NCBI GenBank assembly: GCA_009786715.1
Contig: WQRN01000015.1
Span: forward strand, 1-25,533
DNA length: 25,533 nucleotides
Source of the DNA: Treponema sp.
GTDB lineage: Bacteria; Spirochaetota; Spirochaetia; Treponematales; Breznakiellaceae
Direction: 5' to 3'
Shown here: in pieces, positions 14,255 through 22,039 of the stretch
How the letters are laid out: each line of letters starts with the position of its first letter
Position numbering within the stretch: position 1 is the first letter of the stretch
The notes under the pieces: model-generated
Told to the model about the DNA's origin: nothing
Database searches by the model: none
Seen by the model: only the letters and a program-made list of their open reading frames with translations
Program-made: the position numbers and the translations under genes

Positions 14255-15477
14255 GTTCTTACCTTTAATATCTCTTTTTCGTATTGTTTAATTTCATTAT
14301 ACCATTTCTGCCGAACATTTTGCCTTTTTAAATATTCATCCCAGACTTCAGCGAACGGCATAAGTTTTGCATCTTCCTGTAAAACCATTAACTGCGTAAA
14401 GTCTCCGCTGTTTTGCAATTCGCTTAAATCCGGTAAGAGAAGCGCGTACAGCAATGCCTTTTGCGCAGACCTTGTGCCGATGATCCACGCCGCAATGCGG
14501 TTAATCGAAGCGTCAAAGAAATCCAGCCCTATTTTTGCCTTAGGTAACGCGCCGCTTATTACAATTTCCGTAAACAGTTCTTTTAACTCATCGTTGAATA
14601 AAGTAACATGATCGCTGTCCCAGCGCATTGGCCGCGTAATGTGGAACGGAAGGTAATCAAAAAATAAAGCAAATGCGGAGATTTTATCTGCAACATTTTC
14701 CGTTGGGTGAAAATGCCCGTTGTCTAAAAGCGGATAAACATTTTTTTTCGAGGCGCAGTAAGAAAGATAAAATTCATTTGAACCTGCCGTATAACTTTCA
14801 AGCCCGATTCCGAATACTTTGCTTTCCACGCAGTCGATAACATTCTCCAGCTGTTCAGAAAAAATTTCATCCAGCGCGTTTTTTAGTCTTTCGCGCGGCC
14901 CTTTGCGGTCGGCGGGAATGTCTTTTAACCCGTCGGGTATCCAGATATTATTTAAAACTTTATCATTTAAAGCCGCTCCGATTTCGTCCGCAATGCGCCG
15001 GCAGTGTTTACAGTGTTCAATCCAAAAGCGCTGTGTTTTATTATCAGGGCTTGATAATGTTAAACCGTCTTTAACTTTGCTGTGACCAAAACATGTTGGG
15101 TTAAAGTCGATGCCAATACCGGTTTCGCGCGCAAAATCAACCCATGGAGAGAAGTGTTTAAATTCAATCGCATCACGGTCTATTGTTTTTCCGTCTGCTA
15201 ACACCGCATAACTTGCGTGAAGATTAATTCGTTTTTTACCGGGTATATACGAACACGCTTTTAAAAAGTCGGCTTTAAGTTCGTCAAAGTTTCGCGCCCT
15301 GCCGGGATAGCTGCCTGTTGCCTGTATGCCGCCGCCTGCGCATCCGTTGTCAAAACCTGTTACATCATCGCCTTGCCAGCATTGAATTGAAATGGGTGTT
15401 TCCGCGGTAATTTTTAACGCCTGTTCTACGTCAACATTAAATGATTTGTATTGATCTTTCGCGGTTTCAAAACTCAT
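14251..15477 (-). CDS. rhaA: L-rhamnose isomerase
   Basis: A 408-residue metal-dependent isomerase that converts L-rhamnose to L-rhamnulose, close to the usual 415-420 residues. Family blocks are seen in order: SIQCWQGDDVTGF (30-42), INLHASY (84-90), DFNPTCFGHSK (124-134), LESYTAGSNEFY (226-237), DNGHFHPTE (252-260) and RWDSDHV (284-290), which carry the divalent metal ligands and substrate contacts. It is second in the operon: its ATG overlaps the rhaB stop in an ATGA, and AAGGAA stands about 9 bases upstream. Its own stop overlaps the rhaD start in the same way, which should keep the three enzymes in fixed proportion. Confidence 0.96.
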   Translation of the reverse strand: MSFETAKDQYKSFNVDVEQALKITAETPISIQCWQGDDVTGFDNGCAGGGIQATGSYPGRARNFDELKADFLKACSYIPGKKRINLHASYAVLADGKTIDRDAIEFKHFSPWVDFARETGIGIDFNPTCFGHSKVKDGLTLSSPDNKTQRFWIEHCKHCRRIADEIGAALNDKVLNNIWIPDGLKDIPADRKGPRERLKNALDEIFSEQLENVIDCVESKVFGIGLESYTAGSNEFYLSYCASKKNVYPLLDNGHFHPTENVADKISAFALFFDYLPFHITRPMRWDSDHVTLFNDELKELFTEIVISGALPKAKIGLDFFDASINRIAAWIIGTRSAQKALLYALLLPDLSELQNSGDFTQLMVLQEDAKLMPFAEVWDEYLKRQNVRQKWYNEIKQYEKEILKVRT

Positions 15478-16862
15478 GGTTTATATTCCTTTATATGAAA
15501 TGATTTTGCAATACATTCGCGGGCTTCTTTCAGATTTTTAAATTCACCGCAGGCGATCATCTGCGCCGCTATATTACCGATTGCGGTTGCTTCCGCCGGA
15601 TTGGCAAGGACTGTTTTCCCCGTCGTTTGCGCAATCAATCTGTTCAGATATTCAACTCTTGCGCCGCCTCCTGCAATGTAGATTGATTCGTACTTTTGCC
15701 CTGCCAACCCTTCAATTTCATTTACCGTCCTTGAATAGCATTGCGCAAGGCTGCGGTAAATAACTCTTGCAAACTGCGAAAGCGTCTGCGGCGATTCCTG
15801 CCCCGTCTCAGCGCAGGCGGCGCGAATTTCCGCTGTCATGCTTTTCGGCGAAAAGAAACGGCTGTTGTTTGCGTCAATTATGGAATTGATATTTTCCTTT
15901 TCGGCAAGTTCAGATAAATGCGCGAATGAAGATTCATTTCCAAGTTCGCGGTTTGTTTCCTGAATAAGCCACAAGCCCATTATGTTTTTTAAAAAACAAT
16001 ATTTTTCAAATCCGCCCTCGTTTGTAAAATTTAAAATCCGCGCTTCTTCGCTGCAATCAGGCGTTTCTTTTTCAATGCCCATAAGCGACCATGTTCCGCT
16101 GCTGATGTATATTGCGTCTTCGTTTGAAACGGACATTACCGCGCTTGCCGTGTCGTGGGCCGCAGGCGTTATTACCTCGCAGTTAAAACCTGTAGCTTTT
16201 TGAATCTCCGCGCTAAAATTTCCAAGCGCCGTTGCCGGTTTTGTCAGCGGCTTAAAAAGGCGCGAAGGAAAACCAAGTTTATTAATAATATCGTAATCCC
16301 AATCGCGCCTAACTGCGTCCACAAGACCCGTTGTTGCTGCGTTTGTGTATTCGCAGGAAATTTTTCCGCAGAGTTTGTAATGAAAATAATCAGGAAGCAT
16401 CATAAAACTTGCGGCGCGGTCAAGCAGGGCAGGGGTGTCTCGTTGAATTGCACGGAGCTGGAATACGCTGTTAAATAATTGTTTTTGAATTCCTGTGCGC
16501 CTGTAAAGTTCCGCTTCAGGGATTTTTGCGTACACATCGGCATCGCATCCTTCTGTCCGCTTATCCCGGTATGCGATCGTATCGCCCAATATTGCGCCGC
16601 TTTCATCAAGAAGAACAGAATCAACTGCCCATGTATCTACGCTCGCTGTTTGCGGCGTTTTACCAGTTTCGCGGCATTTACAAAGCCCTGTTAAAATTTC
16701 AACAAAGAGCGAATCTATATCCCAGCATAAATGTCCGCCGCGCTCTGTCATGCTGTTTGGAAAACGGTGAACATCTTCAATCTGAAGAACACCGTCTTTC
16801 AGCCAGCCTGCGACGCAGCGCCCGGAAGACGCGCCTATATCGATTGCCAAATGGTATGGCAT
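15474..16862 (-). CDS. rhaB: Rhamnulokinase
   Basis: A 462-residue FGGY-family kinase that phosphorylates L-rhamnulose to rhamnulose 1-phosphate with ATP. The N-terminal phosphate-binding motif DIGASSGR (8-15), the VDTWAVD block (75-81) and the catalytic D237 (AAHDTASAV) are present; D237 has the same number as in E. coli RhaB. A C-terminal AGGGAR nucleotide-binding motif follows. Start at 16860-16862 with AGGAG 7 bases upstream. It is the first gene of the operon. A TATAAT at 16879-16884 (minus) with a poor -35 suggests activation by a regulator, as with RhaS in enterobacteria, but no AraC-type gene is in the window. It is divergent from melA. Confidence 0.95.
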   Translation of the reverse strand: MPYHLAIDIGASSGRCVAGWLKDGVLQIEDVHRFPNSMTERGGHLCWDIDSLFVEILTGLCKCRETGKTPQTASVDTWAVDSVLLDESGAILGDTIAYRDKRTEGCDADVYAKIPEAELYRRTGIQKQLFNSVFQLRAIQRDTPALLDRAASFMMLPDYFHYKLCGKISCEYTNAATTGLVDAVRRDWDYDIINKLGFPSRLFKPLTKPATALGNFSAEIQKATGFNCEVITPAAHDTASAVMSVSNEDAIYISSGTWSLMGIEKETPDCSEEARILNFTNEGGFEKYCFLKNIMGLWLIQETNRELGNESSFAHLSELAEKENINSIIDANNSRFFSPKSMTAEIRAACAETGQESPQTLSQFARVIYRSLAQCYSRTVNEIEGLAGQKYESIYIAGGGARVEYLNRLIAQTTGKTVLANPAEATAIGNIAAQMIACGEFKNLKEARECIAKSFHIKEYKP

Positions 16863-16878
16863 TATTAACTCCTAAAAT

Positions 16879-16915
16879 ATTATATACTGCAAATTACCGT
16901 ATATGGCTATATAAT
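16879..16915. promoter_or_regulatory. Overlapping divergent promoters of rhaBAD and melA-asnA
   Basis: Two perfect TATAAT boxes face away from each other: 16879-16884 on the minus strand for rhaB and 16910-16915 on the plus strand for melA, with only 25 bases between them. Each would need its -35 next to or inside the other promoter, and neither -35 position is a good match. The two promoters therefore compete for polymerase or need an activator bound between them. Confidence 0.55.
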
Positions 16916-16934
16916 ATCAGGATAGGAGAATTGG

Positions 16935-18263
16935 ATGGCGAAGTTCGCATTTATCGGCGCAGGCAGTTTTGGGTTTACCAGAACATTAGTTCGGGATATC
17001 CTTACTTTCGATACTTTTAAGGATGCGACATTTGCGCTCATGGATATCGATCAGGCGCGTCTTGATTATATAACAAAAGCAGTACAAAAAATTATTAAAG
17101 CGGGAAATTACGGCGCAAAAGTAATTTCTACTAATAACCGCGCCGAAGCGCTGGAAGGCGCCGACGGCGTGCTTTGCACAATCCTCAACGGAGATGTTGA
17201 TATTTGGCGCTACGACATCGAGATTCCGAAAGAGTTCGGTGTTGATATTAACGTTGGCGATACAAGAGGGCCCGCCGGAATTTTCCGCGCGTTAAGGACA
17301 ATTCCTGTAATGCTTGATATTTGCAAAGATATTGAAAAATACTGCCCTAACGCGGTTTTTCTGAATTACACAAATCCAATGGCGATGTTATGCCGCGCCA
17401 TGCAGAGCAGTTTTCCGCATTTAAAAATCTCCGGCCTTTGCCATAGCGTGCAGGGGACAGCGAGTATGCTTGCGAGTTGGATCGGCGCAAAAGACGAAGA
17501 TATAACCTACACTTGCGCAGGTATAAACCATCAGGCTTTTTACCTTGATTATAAATGGAAAGGAAAAGACGCGTATCCGCTTTTAAAGGAAGCGCTGAAA
17601 AATCCAAAAATCTACAACGAAGAAATTGTGCGTAACGAAATGTTTTTGCTTCTGGATTATTATCCTACAGAATCGTCAGGGCACAATTCGGAATACAATG
17701 CGTGGTTTAGAAAACGCCCAGATTTAATCGAAAAGTTTTGTCTGCCCGGAACAGGCTGGAACCCCGGCGCGTACGCTTATATTTTAAACGATTACCTTAG
17801 CAGAAAGGAAACATGGAAAAAAGAAATTGAAGACTGGCTTAATGAGCCAAATGTCGATTTAAACCGCGGACATGAATACGCGGCGTATATTTTTAACGCG
17901 ATGTTTGGAGATAAAACTCTTTTTAAATTTAATGGGAATGTTATAAACTCAGGCTTAATAGACAACCTGCCGCAAGGCGCGTGCGTAGAAGTGCCTGTGC
18001 TTGCTTCCCCTCACGGGTTTGAACCGGTAAAGATTGGAAAACTCCCGGATCAGCTTGCGGCAATTATACACACAAGTTCAATCTGCGAAGAGCTCGCCGT
18101 TGAAGGCGCGTTGTCAGGTGATCCGAAAAAAGTGTATCAGGCAATCGCCTTCGATCCGTTAACTTCCGCGGTCTTAGGTTTACAGGAAATTAAAGAAATG
18201 ACAAAGAAAATGTTTAAACAAAATGCCGGTTATCTTTCCGGAATGAATATGGAGGATTTATGA
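16935..18263 (+). CDS. melA: GH4 alpha-galactosidase (MelA-like)
   Basis: A 442-residue glycoside hydrolase of family 4, which uses NAD+ and a divalent metal (usually Mn2+) to cleave glycosides by an oxidation-elimination route. Visible are the Rossmann start FIGAGSFGF (6-14), LNYTNPMAM (143-151), the metal-binding C169-H170-S171 with VQGT after it, and GINH with H199. The CHS-VQGT combination and the DNLPQG block match alpha-galactosidases such as E. coli MelA rather than the 6-phospho-glucosidases (typically CNxP). An alpha-galacturonidase or alpha-glucosidase role cannot be excluded. Cytoplasmic, no signal peptide. ATG at 16935 with AGGAG upstream. Its TGA overlaps the asnA start. Confidence 0.87.
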   Translation: MAKFAFIGAGSFGFTRTLVRDILTFDTFKDATFALMDIDQARLDYITKAVQKIIKAGNYGAKVISTNNRAEALEGADGVLCTILNGDVDIWRYDIEIPKEFGVDINVGDTRGPAGIFRALRTIPVMLDICKDIEKYCPNAVFLNYTNPMAMLCRAMQSSFPHLKISGLCHSVQGTASMLASWIGAKDEDITYTCAGINHQAFYLDYKWKGKDAYPLLKEALKNPKIYNEEIVRNEMFLLLDYYPTESSGHNSEYNAWFRKRPDLIEKFCLPGTGWNPGAYAYILNDYLSRKETWKKEIEDWLNEPNVDLNRGHEYAAYIFNAMFGDKTLFKFNGNVINSGLIDNLPQGACVEVPVLASPHGFEPVKIGKLPDQLAAIIHTSSICEELAVEGALSGDPKKVYQAIAFDPLTSAVLGLQEIKEMTKKMFKQNAGYLSGMNMEDL

Positions 18264-19267
18264 GTAAGTTGATTTTACCTGAAAATTACCAGTCTGTTTT
18301 GTCGGTGTACGAAACTCAAAAAGCGATCGGCGCGATTAAACATCAGTTTGAGGATCATTTGTCCAAAGCGTTAAATTTAAAGCGCGTTTCTGCCCCGCTT
18401 TTTGTAGAGCCTCAAAGCGGTTTGAATGACGACCTTAACGGCGTTGAACGCGCTGTTCAGTTTGACATCAAAGAAACGGGAACCAATGCGGCTATTGTTC
18501 ATTCGCTCGCAAAGTGGAAACGTATGGCGCTTTTTAATTACGGTTTTCCATCGGGTGAAGGAATTTACACCGACATGAACGCAATCAGGCGCGATGAAGA
18601 GATGGATAACCTTCATTCAATTTATGTTGACCAGTGGGATTGGGAAATAATCATCGAAAAAGAATCGCGTAACGAAGATCTGTTAAGAAAAACTGTTAAA
18701 GCGATTGTAGGTGCGATTTGCGATACAGCCGATAAAATTAAACAGATATATCCGGCTTTAACTTTCAATTTATCGCGTGATGTAAAATTTATAACAACGC
18801 AGCAGCTGGAAGATTTGTATCCGCAATTCTCCCCCAAAGAAAGAGAGAACGCGTATTTAAAAGAAAATAAAACAGCGTTCATAATGCAAATCGGCGATAT
18901 TTTAAAATCCGGCGTTAAACATGACGGGCGCGCCCCCGATTATGATGACTGGACATTGAACGGCGACATTGTGTTCTGGAACGATGTATTAGGCTGCGCC
19001 TTCGAAATCTCCTCGATGGGTATCCGCGTGGACACCCAATCATTGGACTCCCAGCTTACAAAAGCCGGGTGTGACAACCGCAGAAATCTTCCGTTCCATA
19101 AAATGCTTTTAGAAGGGAAACTGCCTCTTACAATGGGCGGCGGAATAGGGCAGTCCAGGTTATGTATGCTAATACTGCAAAAAGCGCATATAGGCGAAGT
19201 GCAGGTTTCTGTTTGGGATAAAGAAACCGTGTTGGGCTGTGACACGGCAGGCATTAAAATACTATAA
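18260..19267 (+). CDS. asnA: Aspartate-ammonia ligase (asparagine synthetase A)
   Basis: A 335-residue class II aminoacyl-tRNA-synthetase-like enzyme (E. coli AsnA has 330). It makes asparagine from aspartate, ammonia and ATP in the cytoplasm. Recognisable blocks include the N-terminal [63 protein letters not shown] and the C-terminal [12 protein letters not shown]. No catalytic residue appears missing. The ATG overlaps the melA stop (ATGA), with GGAGG 5 bases upstream, so the two are co-translated, an unexpected partnership of sugar and amino-acid metabolism. No terminator is visible directly after it. Confidence 0.95.
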   Translation: MSKLILPENYQSVLSVYETQKAIGAIKHQFEDHLSKALNLKRVSAPLFVEPQSGLNDDLNGVERAVQFDIKETGTNAAIVHSLAKWKRMALFNYGFPSGEGIYTDMNAIRRDEEMDNLHSIYVDQWDWEIIIEKESRNEDLLRKTVKAIVGAICDTADKIKQIYPALTFNLSRDVKFITTQQLEDLYPQFSPKERENAYLKENKTAFIMQIGDILKSGVKHDGRAPDYDDWTLNGDIVFWNDVLGCAFEISSMGIRVDTQSLDSQLTKAGCDNRRNLPFHKMLLEGKLPLTMGGGIGQSRLCMLILQKAHIGEVQVSVWDKETVLGCDTAGIKIL

Positions 19268-19298
19268 AAAATCAAATTATTCGCTTATAAACAGTAAC

Positions 19299-19327
19299 TT
19301 GACGCTCCTGTTATAATATATTAACAT
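19299..19327 (+). promoter_or_regulatory. Candidate promoter of the 19408 gene
   Basis: TTGACG (19299-19304) and TAACAT (19322-19327) are 17 bases apart, giving a leader of about 75 bases. Nearby, GCTCCTGTTATAA (19304-19316) and GCGCCTGTTATTT (19337-19349) match at 11 of 13 positions with a 33-base offset, three helical turns, and could be regulator sites. A palindromic AAAAACGTTTTT lies at 19350-19361. Confidence 0.4.
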
Positions 19328-19407
19328 TAGCAAATAGCGCCTGTTATTTAAAAACGTTTTTTAACGTTTATCAGGGCAAAGTTAATATCACGTAAACAGG
19401 AGATTTA

Positions 19408-19956
19408 ATGAAAAAAATTGTATTGGTTTTAACAATGATTGTTGCTGTAACAAGTATTGCATTTGCGCAGTTTGAGCTTAACGCCGGTTTATACGGCGGT
19501 ATTGGAACAGCGGGATCGGCAGGTTTGGGCGTTCAATCAGGCTATAACTTTTCATTTTCCGACGGCAAGTTAAAGCTTGCGGTACTCGCGGACTTGGGAT
19601 TTGGCTACAGGTACGGTGATAAAGAATTGGAAGATTATTATAAATCTAAAAACTGGAAAGATACCGTAGACGCAAATGATAATATGTTTGATTACTATTT
19701 CGGCTTAACATGTGAATTTTATTTCCTGTCTTTTATGGGAGTAGGATTGGGCGGCGGCTTAACCAAATGTATTTGCGGTTACGCTGCGCTTAGACCTTAT
19801 TTACGCGCTACAGTTCCCTTTGTGCTTGGTTTTGTAAAACTTGGAGTTGGTTTTGATTATCTTATTTTAAATCAAAAACATATTAATGCCGGAGTTCCGC
19901 CTGGGTACCGTGTCAATATATTCGCCAATATACGAATAATGGATTTTTTCAAATAG
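19408..19956 (+). CDS. Small predicted outer-membrane barrel protein
   Basis: A 182-residue exported protein with a Sec signal peptide (1-20, cleavage after AFA, before QFEL). The mature part of about 160 residues is Gly- and aromatic-rich with alternating strand patterns (YGGIGTAGSAGLG, LADLGFGYRYG, GVGLGGGL), the size of an eight-stranded barrel. It ends in MDFFK, with the aromatic pair just before the final Lys. Two Cys (KCICG) lie in the middle, unusual in barrels. Strong AGGAG site before ATG. It is preceded by a 140-base leader region with its own promoter candidate, and followed by a gene with a separate promoter. No family recognised. Confidence 0.7.
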   Translation: MKKIVLVLTMIVAVTSIAFAQFELNAGLYGGIGTAGSAGLGVQSGYNFSFSDGKLKLAVLADLGFGYRYGDKELEDYYKSKNWKDTVDANDNMFDYYFGLTCEFYFLSFMGVGLGGGLTKCICGYAALRPYLRATVPFVLGFVKLGVGFDYLILNQKHINAGVPPGYRVNIFANIRIMDFFK

Positions 19957-19959
19957 GGC

Positions 19960-19988
19960 TTGACAAAAACCTGAAAATTGTTTAGAGT
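19960..19988 (+). promoter_or_regulatory. Promoter of the 20071 gene
   Basis: A consensus TTGACA (19960-19965), 17 bases, then TAGAGT (19983-19988). Predicted start near 19995, with a leader of about 75 bases that includes a tandem TCTGAGG-TCTGAGG (20016-20029) and a T-rich stretch. Confidence 0.6.
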
Positions 19989-20070
19989 TATAAAAGCAAG
20001 GGCGCTGCGGATCTTTCTGAGGTCTGAGGCGTCTTTTTTATTTTGTTGAAACTAATCACAGGAGGAAAAA

Positions 20071-20910
20071 ATGAAAAGGTTTCTGATTTTTGTAATTGCT
20101 CTAAGTCTGTTAGCGGGAGTTGCCGCAGCGCAGGAAGAAGACGATGGGATAGGTTTTACGGTCGGTCTTGAATTTGGGATATTGGATGTAAACGACTCTG
20201 AGGGAATGTATCCTTATCTTTTTCCCAGTATTGTGTATGAAAATTCTTTCTTTGATGGAATGTTGGATTTAAGCGCAGGGTTAAGCTATGAATTGGGCTT
20301 AACAAAAGACGGCGATAAATTACCAATGTATCTGTATCTGGATTTTATGGCAGGATTCAATATCAGCTTAAGCGATACTTCCACATTGTCTATAATTGTC
20401 TCGGATGAAAATACTATCGATCTTTACTCAGGAGGCGATGATATATTCAGCGGAACTCTTTTTCCGGGTGTCTGTTTCAATTACAGCTCAGATGCAGGCG
20501 ATATTTATTTTCAGGCAAATATTCCATTCGCCTATCCCGACTCCCTTGTCGGACTTGATATAATCGCAGGCTGGGGAACCTCTTTTGGTTTAGGTATAGA
20601 AGCGTCAGCTCACATACTGTTTAATTCGTTATACAGCGGAGATAACGGTTTTACAGGTTTAGGTTTATCATTTACTTATGAGTTCGATCCTGTTACCGCA
20701 GAACTTGGCATAACTATTCCCTTTAAAAATTATACACCGTATTCATTTTTTGACAGCGATAACGGCGCTGGTGTAGCGATAATTCCCGGAATAAGCGTTA
20801 CGCTCTTTGATGGTTTTGATATTTACGCAAACTGCACCTTCGCCGGAATAGGCGTAACAGGCGGTGATGTTGGAATCAGTTTTGCGATAGGCATTTCTTA
20901 TAGTTTCTAA
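20071..20910 (+). CDS. Predicted outer-membrane beta-barrel protein
   Basis: A 279-residue exported protein: signal peptide 1-20 (ending GVAAA, mature QEEDD), then about 12-14 predicted amphipathic strands with acidic loops, ending in SYSF, the C-terminal Phe expected for BAM-dependent barrels. Strong AGGAGG site before the ATG. It has its own TTGACA promoter upstream and a clear terminator downstream, so it is a single-gene unit, probably well expressed. Mature protein is acidic with many Asp-Gly turns. Function unknown; porin-like or structural roles are both possible. Confidence 0.75.
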   Translation: MKRFLIFVIALSLLAGVAAAQEEDDGIGFTVGLEFGILDVNDSEGMYPYLFPSIVYENSFFDGMLDLSAGLSYELGLTKDGDKLPMYLYLDFMAGFNISLSDTSTLSIIVSDENTIDLYSGGDDIFSGTLFPGVCFNYSSDAGDIYFQANIPFAYPDSLVGLDIIAGWGTSFGLGIEASAHILFNSLYSGDNGFTGLGLSFTYEFDPVTAELGITIPFKNYTPYSFFDSDNGAGVAIIPGISVTLFDGFDIYANCTFAGIGVTGGDVGISFAIGISYSF

Positions 20911-20929
20911 TTTAATTTTTATTAATTTT

Positions 20930-20964
20930 AAACCGCTGCGTTGAATCAACACAGCGGTTTTTTT
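20930..20964. terminator. Rho-independent terminator, probably bidirectional
   Basis: AAACCGCTG (20930-20938) pairs perfectly with CAGCGGTTT (20952-20960), extended by GTT/AAC after one mismatch, and is followed by seven T residues on the plus strand. It lies between convergent barrel genes. On the minus strand the stem is followed by a shorter T-stretch, so it may serve both. Confidence 0.85.
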
Positions 20965-20967
20965 CAT

Positions 20968-21909
20968 TTAAAATTTATATGAGACGATCGCCGCGATGCG
21001 ATAAAATTCCAAACGCACCGGATCGGATGTGTCTAAAATTCGTTTCGTGAAATGCAAAAATGGTTTTTCGCTTGTATGTTCATCAAAGTTGGTAAAGTTC
21101 CTGCGTGTTCTTAACTGGGTGATAAGTGCAATGCTTAGTTTTTCTGTAATTATAAAATTTAAAATATTGGAAAATTTCCACCGCATTAAATCAAGGCCGA
21201 TGTCATTGCATTCGGATATATGTTTATGTATTGCATAATCCATCTCCGCCATGAAAGCGACCATGTTGAGGAAAATTGGCATTTGATAACCTAAAACAAT
21301 ATTACCGTAGTAATTAAATGTATTAAAATTTTCACCGTCATCGGCTTCAAAGTACCATGCTTCTCCCGCAGCTGCTCTTGTATTGGCATGATAATTTATT
21401 TCATGGTAAGTAAGGAAAACAACATGGTTCCATTCTCCAGGGATGATCGCGGCTAAATCAAACTGAAAAGTTCCGCCAAGCCATGCTTTCCATAAAAGAG
21501 CATCAAAAGGCTTTCCGTCAATATAAGATATGCTGTCCGATTCGTTGTACATATTCAATCCATTTCCGTAAATGTCACTTCCAAAGAGATTAATATTCCA
21601 GCCCGCTCCGGCTCTTGCGCCCGCGGAAAATTCCAAAAACGCTATCGGCGTTAAAACTGCCTTAAATATCCCGTTAAGTGAAACGGGGGTTATTTCCGCT
21701 GTTAAATGCAGCTTAAGGTTATTATCTTTTGTCAGATCGCTTTCACCCTGCAGTACAGGAAAACGAAAACTGAAAGTATACCCAAGCTTTGCCTCCGGCA
21801 GAGAAGAGACCTGCAGAACAAGCTCGCTTGATGTTGTCATGCTTTCTTCCTGCGCGGAGAGCTGAAGCGCGGATAATGGCAGTAAAAACATGAATAATAT
21901 TTTTTTCAT
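20968..21909 (-). CDS. Predicted outer-membrane beta-barrel protein
   Basis: A 313-residue exported protein: signal peptide 1-19 (ending LSA, mature QEES), then alternating strand-like segments rich in Tyr, Phe and Trp, ending in SYKF with a terminal Phe, as in barrels inserted by BAM. The mid-section (WNHVVFLTYHEINYHANT, then EAWYFEADDG) looks like long external loops. AAGGAGG stands 6 bases before the ATG. Convergent with the 20071 barrel across a shared terminator; divergent from the 22040 lipoprotein. Function unknown. Confidence 0.75.
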   Translation of the reverse strand: MKKILFMFLLPLSALQLSAQEESMTTSSELVLQVSSLPEAKLGYTFSFRFPVLQGESDLTKDNNLKLHLTAEITPVSLNGIFKAVLTPIAFLEFSAGARAGAGWNINLFGSDIYGNGLNMYNESDSISYIDGKPFDALLWKAWLGGTFQFDLAAIIPGEWNHVVFLTYHEINYHANTRAAAGEAWYFEADDGENFNTFNYYGNIVLGYQMPIFLNMVAFMAEMDYAIHKHISECNDIGLDLMRWKFSNILNFIITEKLSIALITQLRTRRNFTNFDEHTSEKPFLHFTKRILDTSDPVRLEFYRIAAIVSYKF

Positions 21910-21968
21910 ATTAGCCTCCTTAATATAAAAGTATCCGTATTAAGTCAATTAAATATATTTAAATTTCT

Positions 21969-21996
21969 TTGACATTTCACATATATATACTATAAT
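21969..21996 (+). promoter_or_regulatory. Near-consensus promoter of the 22040 gene
   Basis: TTGACA (21969-21974) and TATAAT (21991-21996), both perfect, with 16-base spacing. Predicted start near 22003, giving a 37-base leader. Confidence 0.7.
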
Positions 21997-22039
21997 GTAA
22001 TGAATTATTTGAATATATAATTCTATTAGGATGGATATT

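Noticed and set aside
16526..17020. 164-residue plus-strand frame across the rhaB/melA boundary
   Set aside because: It is antisense to conserved rhaB sequence and then out of frame with melA; both known genes explain the sequence.
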